A stretch of DNA of 64,000 bases, taken from an unicellular cyanobacterium SU2 (GTDB taxonomy: Bacteria; Cyanobacteriota; Cyanobacteriia; Cyanobacteriales; Microcystaceae). The notes beneath the pieces are model-generated. The model did not search any database. It saw only the letters and a list, made by a program, of their open reading frames with translations, and had not been told where the DNA came from. Below are positions 45,358 to 54,222 of the stretch, piece after piece. The DNA is taken from the NCBI GenBank assembly GCA_002110465.1, contig NEED01000078.1, forward strand, positions 157,325 through 221,324, in the 5' to 3' direction. How positions within the stretch are numbered: position 1 is the first letter of the stretch; each line of letters starts with the position of its first letter. The position numbers were made by a program, and so were the translations under genes.

Positions 45358-46563
45358 ATGACAACCGCCATCCGCTTTAATCCTTTCCAACCCGAATTTC
45401 ATCAAAACCCTTATCCTACCTACGACTATTTACGTCGAGAAGACCCGATTCATCGCAGTTTCCTCAATGCTTGGGTGATTACCCGCTACGCTGATGTAGA
45501 AGCTATTTTGAAAGATGCTCGCTTCTGTGTCGATGACTTACCCCAACGTCTACTTCAGAAAAGTCATTATCTAAAACACGGTAATCTTGATCCTCTCGCG
45601 CAAACCATTTATCAGTGGCTCTTTTTTCTTGAACCCCCTGACCATACTCGACTAAGAGGATTAGTCAGTAAAGCATTCTCTCGTGCAACCGTGGAAGAGA
45701 TGCGGCCTGAAATTAAGATCATGACTCAAGATTTATTGGCAAACGTGCAATCTACGGGACAGATGGATGTTATCAAAGACCTAGCCAGTCCTTTACCAGC
45801 TATGACGGTAACTCGTATTCTAGGATTACCTCCAGAAGATTACCCTAAGCTGGTTCGCTGGTCTTATGAGTTATTCTTTGTTTTTGACCAGCCAATGTCG
45901 TTACAAGGCTATCAAAAGCAAAATCAGATGGCCATTGAAGCAAGAGATTATCTCACCGAAATGATTGGACGGTTAGAGAAACAACCCAATAATGGTTTAA
46001 TTAGTCGTTTAATTGCAGCTAGAGACCAAGATAAAACAATTAGCCAAGAGGAAATTATTGGTTTCTGTATCATGCTGCTGATTGTCGGACAAGAAACCAC
46101 AAAAAGCCTGACAGGAAATGCCATGGTTGCCCTGCTCAAGCATCCTGAAAAGTTAGCACAACTCCGACAAAATCCAGACTTGATTAATCATGCGGTTGAA
46201 GAGTTACTTCGCTACGATAGTCCCGTTCAAGTGATTGCTCGTTTAGGGACAGAAACTGTGGAAATGAGAGGTAAAACAATTCAGGCTGGCGATAAAATCA
46301 TTCTTTGTCTTGGTGCAGCTAATCGTGACCCAGAACAGTTTACTAATCCTGACCAGCTAGACTTTAATCGTAAAAACTATAGCTTACCATTTGGTGGGGG
46401 AATTCATTTTTGTTTAGGAGCATTCTTAGCAAGAGTGCAAGGACAAATTGCGATTAATGCGATGGTTCAGGGACTGCCTAATCTGCGACTTAGCACTGAG
46501 ACCCTAGACTGGCGTGAAAGCATCACTTTACGAGGGTTAAAAAACCTTCGTGTAACCTTTTGA
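45358..46563 (+). CDS. Cytochrome P450
   Basis: 401 residues, bacterial soluble class I type. The haem loop PFGGGIHFCLGAFLAR contains the ligand Cys352. The I-helix motif is VGQETT (Glu246, Thr247), with Gln where His is common. ExxR-type ELLRYDSPV is near residue 280. It is soluble, with no N-terminal anchor, so it needs ferredoxin and reductase from elsewhere. Gene 3 of the cluster; likely oxidises the acyl or polyketide intermediate, possibly carrier-bound. The 17 bp gap to the next gene supports one transcript. Confidence 0.95.
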   Translation: MTTAIRFNPFQPEFHQNPYPTYDYLRREDPIHRSFLNAWVITRYADVEAILKDARFCVDDLPQRLLQKSHYLKHGNLDPLAQTIYQWLFFLEPPDHTRLRGLVSKAFSRATVEEMRPEIKIMTQDLLANVQSTGQMDVIKDLASPLPAMTVTRILGLPPEDYPKLVRWSYELFFVFDQPMSLQGYQKQNQMAIEARDYLTEMIGRLEKQPNNGLISRLIAARDQDKTISQEEIIGFCIMLLIVGQETTKSLTGNAMVALLKHPEKLAQLRQNPDLINHAVEELLRYDSPVQVIARLGTETVEMRGKTIQAGDKIILCLGAANRDPEQFTNPDQLDFNRKNYSLPFGGGIHFCLGAFLARVQGQIAINAMVQGLPNLRLSTETLDWRESITLRGLKNLRVTF

Positions 46564-46580
46564 ATCTTAAAAAGTAAAAA

Positions 46581-48047
46581 ATGAATCAGCCCTTTATTAA
46601 ACAGTCACTCGGTTCCAAGAAAAAGGCAGAAGGAGTTGCCCAACGCGCTCAAACGTCAATTCCAGCTTATCAGCATTTTTTAATGACAAAGGGAATCAAA
46701 CTCGGAGAATCATTGGACAATTTGCCCAAAACTGATAAAAAGTCTTATATTTCAGCTTACTCACTCGAACAACTTATTGACCCAAACTATAACAATCCAT
46801 ACACTATTTTTTGCTCGTCAGGAACATCAGCCAAGGAAAGAAGCTACTGGTTGGGAACCCAGGCTGCTAACCGTGCAACGCCCACTCACGTGAGAATGTT
46901 GTTGGAAAGTAATTTTTCAATTAATAAGAAAAAGACTCTTGCCATTATGGGTGGAACCCTTGGGGGATGGAATGGAGCCGATGCAATGAATTGGGCATTT
47001 CAAAGTATCGCAGCAACAGTTGATTATCCTTTCTATTCTTTTTCTCCTGGTGGAAATCTTGAAGCAATCTTAGAAATTATTAACAAAATGCAATCATTGG
47101 TGGAGCAAATCATTTTGTACGCCAATTGTTCTAAGATAAACCTTTTATATTTAAAAGCCAGTCAGTTAAACCAAGAACTCCCTGTCAATAAACTGAGATA
47201 TCTCGTAGCCGGAGAACGATTTCCAGAAACCGTTCGTGAGAGTTTACAAAAAAAAGCCAGTGTGCCAGATACAGAACCTTTTTTGTTCTCAATTTATGGT
47301 GCTGCCGATACTGGAGTGATTGGTGTTGAATCTAAAGCCTCAATTGCTTTACGGAAAATCCTAGCACGAAATGCTGATCTTGCTCATGATTTAGGGTTTC
47401 AAAGGGCAATTCCAAATTTTTTTCATGCCTCTTTATTAAATACTTTCTTTGAAATTGATGAAGATTGTTTATGTGTGACTCGTTGGCAAGCAATTCCAAT
47501 TATTCGTTATATTCTAGAGGACAAAGTAATCCTCATCGATTGGAAAAAAATCAAAGAAATTATTTTAAATTCTGAATTAACGACTTCTAAGGATAAACAT
47601 TTACTGGAATTGTTAAGAAAAGCCAGTGATTTTTTGCCTAACTTAATTGCTTTAGGAGAAAGACATGATAAAGTATTAAATTTATTGGGTCATAAGTTTT
47701 CAAAAGCAGCCATTGATCAAACTTTATTTTGCAAAGAACTAACATCTTTTTTGACTGGTGTTTGGACTGCAAAAATAGACAATAAAGATGGTATTAATTA
47801 TATGAAACTTGACTTGGAAACTCATCCTAATATAACTTTAAACCCAGAAATAAACGAGACAATTTATCATGTCATTGTTGACCGTTTTTGTTTGATCAAA
47901 GAGGACTTTAAAGAAGGATGGCAAAAATTTTATTCTGTTACTGATAAGATCCCAGAAAAGCGAATAATTCGTCTTAATTTACTACCTTATCCAAGCTTAT
48001 CTAAAGAAGAAGAAAAGCAAATTAAACACAAAGGAATTGTCACTTAA
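46581..48047 (+). CDS. Divergent PaaK-like adenylate-forming protein
   Basis: 488 residues, gene 4 of the cluster. SSGTS (79-83, in IFCSSGTSAKERSYW) is the P-loop of phenylacetate-CoA-ligase-type adenylating enzymes, and YGAADTGVIGVES (about residue 237) is the acceptor/aromatic motif region. The rest diverges from PaaK and from the FAAL encoded upstream. It could activate a second acid or amino acid as an extender or a release partner. Catalytic Lys near the C terminus is not clear. AT content is higher than in genes 1-3. Function in the pathway is inferred from location only. Confidence 0.75.
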   Translation: MNQPFIKQSLGSKKKAEGVAQRAQTSIPAYQHFLMTKGIKLGESLDNLPKTDKKSYISAYSLEQLIDPNYNNPYTIFCSSGTSAKERSYWLGTQAANRATPTHVRMLLESNFSINKKKTLAIMGGTLGGWNGADAMNWAFQSIAATVDYPFYSFSPGGNLEAILEIINKMQSLVEQIILYANCSKINLLYLKASQLNQELPVNKLRYLVAGERFPETVRESLQKKASVPDTEPFLFSIYGAADTGVIGVESKASIALRKILARNADLAHDLGFQRAIPNFFHASLLNTFFEIDEDCLCVTRWQAIPIIRYILEDKVILIDWKKIKEIILNSELTTSKDKHLLELLRKASDFLPNLIALGERHDKVLNLLGHKFSKAAIDQTLFCKELTSFLTGVWTAKIDNKDGINYMKLDLETHPNITLNPEINETIYHVIVDRFCLIKEDFKEGWQKFYSVTDKIPEKRIIRLNLLPYPSLSKEEEKQIKHKGIVT

Positions 48048-48073
48048 TTAAAATCCGAAAAGAGGAATTTAAG

Positions 48074-50920
48074 ATGATTAATGAACCCATTGCCGTGATT
48101 GGTTTAAGTTGCCGTTTCCCAAAATCGAAAAATGTACAAGGGTTTTACAAATTAGTTAGTCATGGGGTTGACGCAATCACTCATTCACCTCGACACTTAG
48201 AGAATTCTGATATTCTGATTTTAGGTGGCTTTCTAGAAAATATTGAGCAATTTTCTGCTGATTTTTTTAGTATTTCTCCCCAGGAAGCGGCAACCATCGA
48301 CCCTCAACAGCGTTTACTGTTAGAAATAGCTTGGGATTGTTTAGAAGATGCTGGACAAGTTCCCAAAAATTTGGCCGGAAGTTCCACTGGTGTTTTTGTT
48401 GGAATTACTGGTAGTGGATACTCAGAGTTAATGAGAGATCAAGGAATAGAAAACTTTAATGTAACCACTGGCAACCAACGTGCAATGGCAGCCAATCGAA
48501 TCTCTTATTTCTTTGACTTTTGTGGTCCTAGTATGTCTGTTGATACTGCTTGTTCATCGGCTCTAGTAGCCGTAGACCGTGCTTGCCGTAGTCTTTGGTC
48601 TGGAGAATCGACTCTGGCGTTAGCAGGGGGAGTTAATCTAATCTTAATAGAAAATAAATCTACCCGATTGGTACAGGCGGATTTAATTGCTAAAGACCAT
48701 CGCTGTAAAGTATTTGATGCTTGCGCTGATGGCTATGTGAGAAGTGAAGGTGTCGGGATGGTTGTCCTAAAACCGTTATCTCAGGCTCAAGCAGATGGCG
48801 ATCGCGTTTATGCAGTTATTAAGGCAAGTGCCGTGAACCATAATGGACGAAGTAACGGTTTAACCGCTCCAAATCTGCAAGCTCAGGTTAATTTACTGCA
48901 ACAAGCCTATAACCAAGCCCAGATTGATCGAGCAACCATTGACTATATTGAAACTCACGCGACTGGAACTCCTATTGGAGATGCCTTAGAACTTAAAGCC
49001 ATCGGAAAAGTCTTGGGACGTTCAGCCGATCGCCCTTGTCGGGTTGGTTCGGTGAAAACCAATATGGGACACACAGAAGCGGCATCAGGGATAGCGGGAT
49101 TAATTAAAGTTATCCTCTCTCTTCATCATCGCCAATTTTTTCCTAACCTTCATTTTCAACAACCTAACCCAGCAATTGCTTTCGAGAACTTAGGACTACA
49201 GGTACAACAGCAATTAGAGATTCTCCCTCCAACCGAACAACCACGACGGATGGGAGTAAGTGCTTTTGGGTTTGGGGGAACAAATGCTCATGTTTTGCTA
49301 GAATCTGCTCCTAAACCCCCAGAAGTGACTAGAGTTAAGCTTCCTTTTCATATTTTTACCCTTTCTGCTCAAACTGAAACAGCGTTACAAACTCTTGTCA
49401 AACGTTATCTAGAATTATTGAGCGAAAACCCAGAGATCGATTTGGGAGATCTTTGTTATAGCGCGAATGTCAGGCGATCGCGCTTTCAGTATCGTCTTTT
49501 TACTATTGCTCCATCAATCGAGCAACTACACAATAAATTAGAAACATTTATTCAAGTTGGGAATACATCAGAAATCTTGAGTCAAAAAGTGAGCAAACGC
49601 CAGCGCAAAATTAATACGTGGATTATTATTCAAGAGATAACGATGATTACTCAACCAAGTAAGATTGGTTTGATGGCTCAGGATAACCCTTTACCATGGC
49701 ATCAAACTTTAACAAAGCTAGGACGTTTATGGCTAGAAAGTCACAATATTGATTGGAGCTTAATTTATAGTGCAGATTATTATCAGTTCATTTCCTTACC
49801 TACTTATCCTTTTGAAAGAAAAAGTTATTGGTTTAACTCAATCCCTTATACCTCTGAAACTTCAGAAACAAAAAGTTTATCTTCTCCACAACTGACAGAT
49901 AATCCTATTGCCATTAACTCTGAAGATTCAACCGTCGTAAAACTCCAAAAAATCTGGCAAAATTTACTGAACAAAAAAGTTATTCAAGATAACGAGAATT
50001 TTTTTGAACTAGGAGGTAATTCTTTACTAGCAGTAACCTTGTGTTTAGAGATTGAGAAAACGTTTGGCAACCCTATATCTCCTATAACTATTTTTGAATT
50101 TCCTACTATCAAACAACTTTCCCAATTTCTTGAACAGCGATCTTCTGTTAATTCCTCATCTCTAACTATAATTCAATCTCAAGAAAATGAGCCTCCCCTG
50201 ATTTCAGTTAATTCCATAACCCAGATGCAGTCTTTAGCTTCTGCTTTAGGAGTAAAGTGTCATTTTGCTAATCTGAATATCTTCAAATTTTCAGCAGAAA
50301 AAATAACAACTATCTTACAGCTAGAAACTAAACAACAAATACCAGCAATAGCGGCAATAATGGTTAGAGATATTTTAAATTCTTCCCTAAAATCACCTTA
50401 TAAATTTATAGCTTTTTGTGGTGATACGCACTTAACGATAGAAATTATTAGACAATTACAAGAATTAAAAAAGGATGTTTCATTTGTCATTCTCATTGAT
50501 GGTATTTTACGATACCCTAAATTTAAGATTAGCGATCGTTATAAAATTATGCTTTCATTAGGGGGAAATTATTTGTATCAAAAAAGCAAGGATTTATTAA
50601 AAGCCAATCCTCTGAAAAATATTTTCTCATCTCTTTTCCAAAAACCAATTCATCCACCTAGTCAACATGAAATATTTTATAATGCTTATCTATCTGCTAG
50701 AAGTCAGTATCTCCCTAAGCCTTATTTGACATTAACCTATCTGCTTTTATCTACAGAATGGAAGTATGCAGATTGTACAAAAATCAGGAAAGTAGCTGGA
50801 GAAAATTTAGAAATTCGTGAGGTACTTGGAATGCACAATCATCTCTTTGATTCCCCTTACGTCAATTACCTTGCGGAAGAAACCAGAAAAATACAAAAAG
50901 CTAATTCAAGAAAGCTTTAA
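48074..50920 (+). CDS. Polyketide synthase: KS - (no AT) - ACP - TE-like
   Basis: 948 residues, last gene of the cluster. The ketosynthase covers about 1-415 with Cys160 (VDTACSSALVA), His295 (IETHATGTPIGD) and His333 (TNMGHTEAASG), so it is catalytically complete. The KS-AT linker follows (about 430-510), then the post-AT linker (about 550-592, LPTYPFERKSYW) with only about 40 residues between: the acyltransferase is missing. An ACP has Ser650 (ELGGNSLLAV). The last about 240 residues are thioesterase-like with Cys782 in FCGDTH at the nucleophile position and His921 in GMHNHLF. Malonyl must come from a free transferase if it elongates at all. Confidence 0.88.
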   Translation: MINEPIAVIGLSCRFPKSKNVQGFYKLVSHGVDAITHSPRHLENSDILILGGFLENIEQFSADFFSISPQEAATIDPQQRLLLEIAWDCLEDAGQVPKNLAGSSTGVFVGITGSGYSELMRDQGIENFNVTTGNQRAMAANRISYFFDFCGPSMSVDTACSSALVAVDRACRSLWSGESTLALAGGVNLILIENKSTRLVQADLIAKDHRCKVFDACADGYVRSEGVGMVVLKPLSQAQADGDRVYAVIKASAVNHNGRSNGLTAPNLQAQVNLLQQAYNQAQIDRATIDYIETHATGTPIGDALELKAIGKVLGRSADRPCRVGSVKTNMGHTEAASGIAGLIKVILSLHHRQFFPNLHFQQPNPAIAFENLGLQVQQQLEILPPTEQPRRMGVSAFGFGGTNAHVLLESAPKPPEVTRVKLPFHIFTLSAQTETALQTLVKRYLELLSENPEIDLGDLCYSANVRRSRFQYRLFTIAPSIEQLHNKLETFIQVGNTSEILSQKVSKRQRKINTWIIIQEITMITQPSKIGLMAQDNPLPWHQTLTKLGRLWLESHNIDWSLIYSADYYQFISLPTYPFERKSYWFNSIPYTSETSETKSLSSPQLTDNPIAINSEDSTVVKLQKIWQNLLNKKVIQDNENFFELGGNSLLAVTLCLEIEKTFGNPISPITIFEFPTIKQLSQFLEQRSSVNSSSLTIIQSQENEPPLISVNSITQMQSLASALGVKCHFANLNIFKFSAEKITTILQLETKQQIPAIAAIMVRDILNSSLKSPYKFIAFCGDTHLTIEIIRQLQELKKDVSFVILIDGILRYPKFKISDRYKIMLSLGGNYLYQKSKDLLKANPLKNIFSSLFQKPIHPPSQHEIFYNAYLSARSQYLPKPYLTLTYLLLSTEWKYADCTKIRKVAGENLEIREVLGMHNHLFDSPYVNYLAEETRKIQKANSRKL

Positions 50921-51168
50921 TTGATTTGCACTTAATCAAAATTTTCTAATTTTAATAAGTATATTATCATCTTTAGTATGACAAAATTTAAAAATAATTT
51001 TATGATTTTTCTTTCTAATTTATCGTTAAATTAATATTTAATATTTTTAGTTTATGTTATTATTAATAATCGATGTTAAATTAGTATCAGACTGATGAAA
51101 AGAACGGATAATTACATAGTTTTAGGGTATAGTATCAACTATCATTCGCTTGAATAAAAATTGATTTC
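50921..51168. other. AT-rich spacer ending the cluster
   Basis: 248 bases, extremely AT-rich, between the polyketide synthase and the glycosyltransferase gene. No terminator hairpin is obvious. Confidence 0.4.
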
Positions 51169-52371
51169 ATGAAAATCCTTTTTCTACACCCTAATTTTCC
51201 TGCTCAATTTCGTCACTTAGCGACTACCTTAGCCCAAGATCCTAAAAACAAAGTCGTTTTCGGGACTAAACGTAAAGAAGGACAAATTCCAGGAGTATTT
51301 AAAGTCATTTATAGCCCATCCCGTACTGCCCGTCGAGAAACACACCATTATGTGAGAACCTTAGAAAATGCAGTGCTTGAAGGACAGGCTGTTTATCGCT
51401 TAACCGATCAACTCAAAGCAGAAAATTTCTTTCCTGATATTGTTTATGGTCACTCAGGATGGGGACCAACTCTTTTTATTAAAGATATTTTTCCTAAAGC
51501 AGAACTTTTATGTTTTTTTGAATGGTTTTACCATGCAAGAGGAACTGATGCAGACTTTGATCCCAAAGAACCCTTAACGGTTGATGATGAAGCCAGAATT
51601 AGGATAAAAAATACGCCTATTTTAACGGATTTGTATAGTTGCGATCGCGGGTTATCTCCCACCTATTGGCAACGGCAACAATTCCCGCCAGAATATCATC
51701 AAAAAATTACCGTATGTCATGATGGAATTGATACTAACTTTTTTCACCCTCAACCTGGGACAAAATTAGTTTTGGAAAAGATCAATCTAGACCTATCAGA
51801 AGTTGATGAAATTATCACCTATGTAGCGCGAGGAATGGAACCTTATCGAGGGTTTCCCCAGTTTATGGAAACTGTAGCAATTCTACAGAAACGACGACCT
51901 AATTGTCATGTAGTTGTTGTCGGACAAGATCGAGTAGCCTATGGGCGATCGCTCCCCGATGGCAAGACCTACAAACAATTGATGTTAGAAACCCTTTCCT
52001 TAGATTTATCGCGCCTTCATTTTACGGGACTTCTCCCCTATTCTGATTATTTAAAAGTAATTCAAGCATCCTCCGTTCATATCTATTTAACCCGCCCTTT
52101 TGTTCTGTCTTGGTCTATGTTAGAAGCGATGGCCACAGGATGTTTAATCGTAGGGTCAGATACTCCCCCTGTTAAAGAAATAATTGAAGATGGCGTTAAT
52201 GGATTATTAGTTGATTTCTTTTCCCCTGAAAGAATTGCTGATCGGGTAGAAGAAGTTTTAGATCATCCCGATAAAATGGCATCTATACGAGTAAAAGCCA
52301 GAGAAACTATTCTAGATAAATACGATTTAGCTAAACTACTTCCTAAACATATTCAATGGCTCAAAAGTTGA
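51169..52371 (+). CDS. GT4-family glycosyltransferase
   Basis: 400 residues. It starts with MKILFLHPNFPAQFRHLA, typical of a bacterial GT4 family, and has FVLSWSMLEAMATGCLIVGS (here from about residue 318) with the nucleotide-sugar-binding Glu in the SMLEAMATG motif, plus IEDGVNGLLVDF. Cytosolic or membrane-associated retaining sugar transferase, likely for a surface glycan. It is 248 bp from the polyketide synthase and may not belong to that cluster. Donor and acceptor are unknown. Confidence 0.9.
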   Translation: MKILFLHPNFPAQFRHLATTLAQDPKNKVVFGTKRKEGQIPGVFKVIYSPSRTARRETHHYVRTLENAVLEGQAVYRLTDQLKAENFFPDIVYGHSGWGPTLFIKDIFPKAELLCFFEWFYHARGTDADFDPKEPLTVDDEARIRIKNTPILTDLYSCDRGLSPTYWQRQQFPPEYHQKITVCHDGIDTNFFHPQPGTKLVLEKINLDLSEVDEIITYVARGMEPYRGFPQFMETVAILQKRRPNCHVVVVGQDRVAYGRSLPDGKTYKQLMLETLSLDLSRLHFTGLLPYSDYLKVIQASSVHIYLTRPFVLSWSMLEAMATGCLIVGSDTPPVKEIIEDGVNGLLVDFFSPERIADRVEEVLDHPDKMASIRVKARETILDKYDLAKLLPKHIQWLKS

Positions 52372-52412
52372 ACTTACTAAATCTAACTTACTAAATCTAA
52401 CTTACTAATAAA
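52371..52412. repeat. 14 bp tandem repeat after the glycosyltransferase
   Basis: AACTTACTAAATCT occurs at 52371-52384 and 52385-52398 and partly at 52399-52412. The array begins at the last base of the stop codon. Confidence 0.8.
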
Positions 52413-52682
52413 CAAAACATTCAGTAGGGTACGTTAGGTAAACTACCGTTTTTTAGTTCAAGGCAAAAGGCAAGGGTTTTTCTAATCCCTTTAGCGCAAA
52501 GCAACAAAAAAGTATCGAAATATTACAAATTTAGATCATTAGGTTGCTCAAGAGTCAAGCTAGAAATAAAGACAGACCTTAAAAATTCACAAAGAATCCT
52601 CTTTTAAACAACAAGTCAACAGCAAACTAAAACAAGAAAACCAAATCAAGTCACCCCAGTTAATCGGGGTGGAGGAAGTATT
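52413..52682. promoter_or_regulatory. Upstream region of gabD with SD-adjacent hairpin
   Basis: CACCCC (52652-52657) pairs with GGGGTG (52666-52671). The last G is also the first base of the ribosome binding site GGAGG (52671-52675), 7 nt before the ATG. The stem could reduce ribosome access. The rest of the stretch shows no gene. Confidence 0.5.
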
Positions 52683-54050
52683 ATGGGTATCGCTACAATC
52701 GACCCAACCACGGGAAAAACACTCAAAACCTTTGAACCACTAACAGACTCAGAAATTGAATCCAAACTCGCGTTAGCTGATGCTACCTTTAAACAGTATC
52801 GTAAAACTACCATGGCGCAACGGAGTCAGTGGTTAAACAAAGCAGCAGACATTTTAGAAAAGGACTATCGCAAATTTGCGGAACTGATGACCCTAGAAAT
52901 GGGAAAACCGATCAAAGGGGCGATCGCTGAAGCTAAAAAATGCGCCCTTGTTTGCCGTTATTACGCCGAAAACGCCCCCGAATTTCTCAAAGATGTTCCA
53001 GCCGCCACCGATGCCAGTCGTAGCTTTGTGCGCTATCAACCATTAGGGGTAATTTTAGCCGTTATGCCTTGGAATTTTCCCTTCTGGCAGGTATTCCGTT
53101 TTGCAGCCCCTGCTTTAATGGCTGGTAACGTAGGCATCCTCAAACACGCTTCTAACGTTCCCCAATGCGCCTTAGCCATTGAAGTGATCCTCAAGGCGGC
53201 AGGGTTTCCCGAAGGGGCCTTTCAAACCTTCCTCATTGGCGCATCTCAAGTTGAAGCCGTGATGAGTGACGATCGCGTCAAAGCCGGAACCCTAACCGGA
53301 AGTGAACCGGCGGGGGCAAGTTTAGCGTCTACAGCAGGGAAAAACATCAAAAAAACCGTCTTGGAATTGGGAGGAAGTGATCCGTTTATTGTTTTAGGAA
53401 GTGCCGATATTGAAGCAGCCGCTACTACTGCTGTTACCGCCAGAATGCTGAATAATGGACAGTCATGTATTGCAGCTAAACGGTTTATTTTAGTAGACTC
53501 GGTGGCTGATCGCTTTGAACAATTATTAGTGGAAAAATTCCAAGCCCTGAAAGTGGGTGATCCCATGTCAGAAGATACGGACATTGGTCCCTTGGCTACC
53601 CCTGGTATTCTCCAAGACATTGACCAACAAGTTCAAGAAACCGTAACAAAAGGAGCTAAAGTTTTGGTGGGTGGCCATGCCTATAGTGATCGCTCTGGGA
53701 ACTTTTACCCTCCCACCATTTTGAAGGATATTCCCGTAGATTCTCCTGGCTATAGCGATGAATTCTTTGGTCCTGTAGCCTTGCTCTTTCGGGTTAAAGA
53801 TATCGACGAAGCTATCGAATTAGCTAACAGTACCATCTTTGGGCTAGGGGCGAGTGGTTGGACGAACGATCCTACCGAAAAAGAAAGGTTAGTTGAAGAG
53901 ATTGAAGCCGGATGTGTCTTTATCAATGGCCTGGTTAAATCAGACCCTCGCCTACCGTTTGGGGGGATCAAGCGATCGGGTTACGGACGAGAATTAAGCA
54001 TCCAAGGCATTCAAGAATTTGTTAACGTAAAGACTATTTGGATTAAGTGA
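52683..54050 (+). CDS. gabD: Succinate-semialdehyde dehydrogenase
   Basis: 455 residues, ALDH superfamily. Catalytic Cys in NNGQSCIAAKRF, general base Glu in LELGGSDPF, and PWNFPFWQVFRFAAPALMAG for cofactor binding. Similar to cyanobacterial SSADH (NAD(P)+-dependent), the second step of the 2-oxoglutarate to succinate bypass. The next gene on the same strand is the matching 2-oxoglutarate decarboxylase, which supports this substrate assignment. Normal length for the short bacterial SSADH type. Confidence 0.93.
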   Translation: MGIATIDPTTGKTLKTFEPLTDSEIESKLALADATFKQYRKTTMAQRSQWLNKAADILEKDYRKFAELMTLEMGKPIKGAIAEAKKCALVCRYYAENAPEFLKDVPAATDASRSFVRYQPLGVILAVMPWNFPFWQVFRFAAPALMAGNVGILKHASNVPQCALAIEVILKAAGFPEGAFQTFLIGASQVEAVMSDDRVKAGTLTGSEPAGASLASTAGKNIKKTVLELGGSDPFIVLGSADIEAAATTAVTARMLNNGQSCIAAKRFILVDSVADRFEQLLVEKFQALKVGDPMSEDTDIGPLATPGILQDIDQQVQETVTKGAKVLVGGHAYSDRSGNFYPPTILKDIPVDSPGYSDEFFGPVALLFRVKDIDEAIELANSTIFGLGASGWTNDPTEKERLVEEIEAGCVFINGLVKSDPRLPFGGIKRSGYGRELSIQGIQEFVNVKTIWIK

Positions 54051-54222
54051 TTATTGTGATCACATTGAGCAGTTTACGTCAAGCATCTTTGGCTACATTG
54101 GAGAAACAATCCACTGTGACAGACCCGAAGAATGGTATCACTAGATATCTTTCCTTCGGGCAAAATTATCTAAAGATAACTCAAGTTCTAATGATTGATC
54201 ATCGATTCTAGGGATAGGAATT

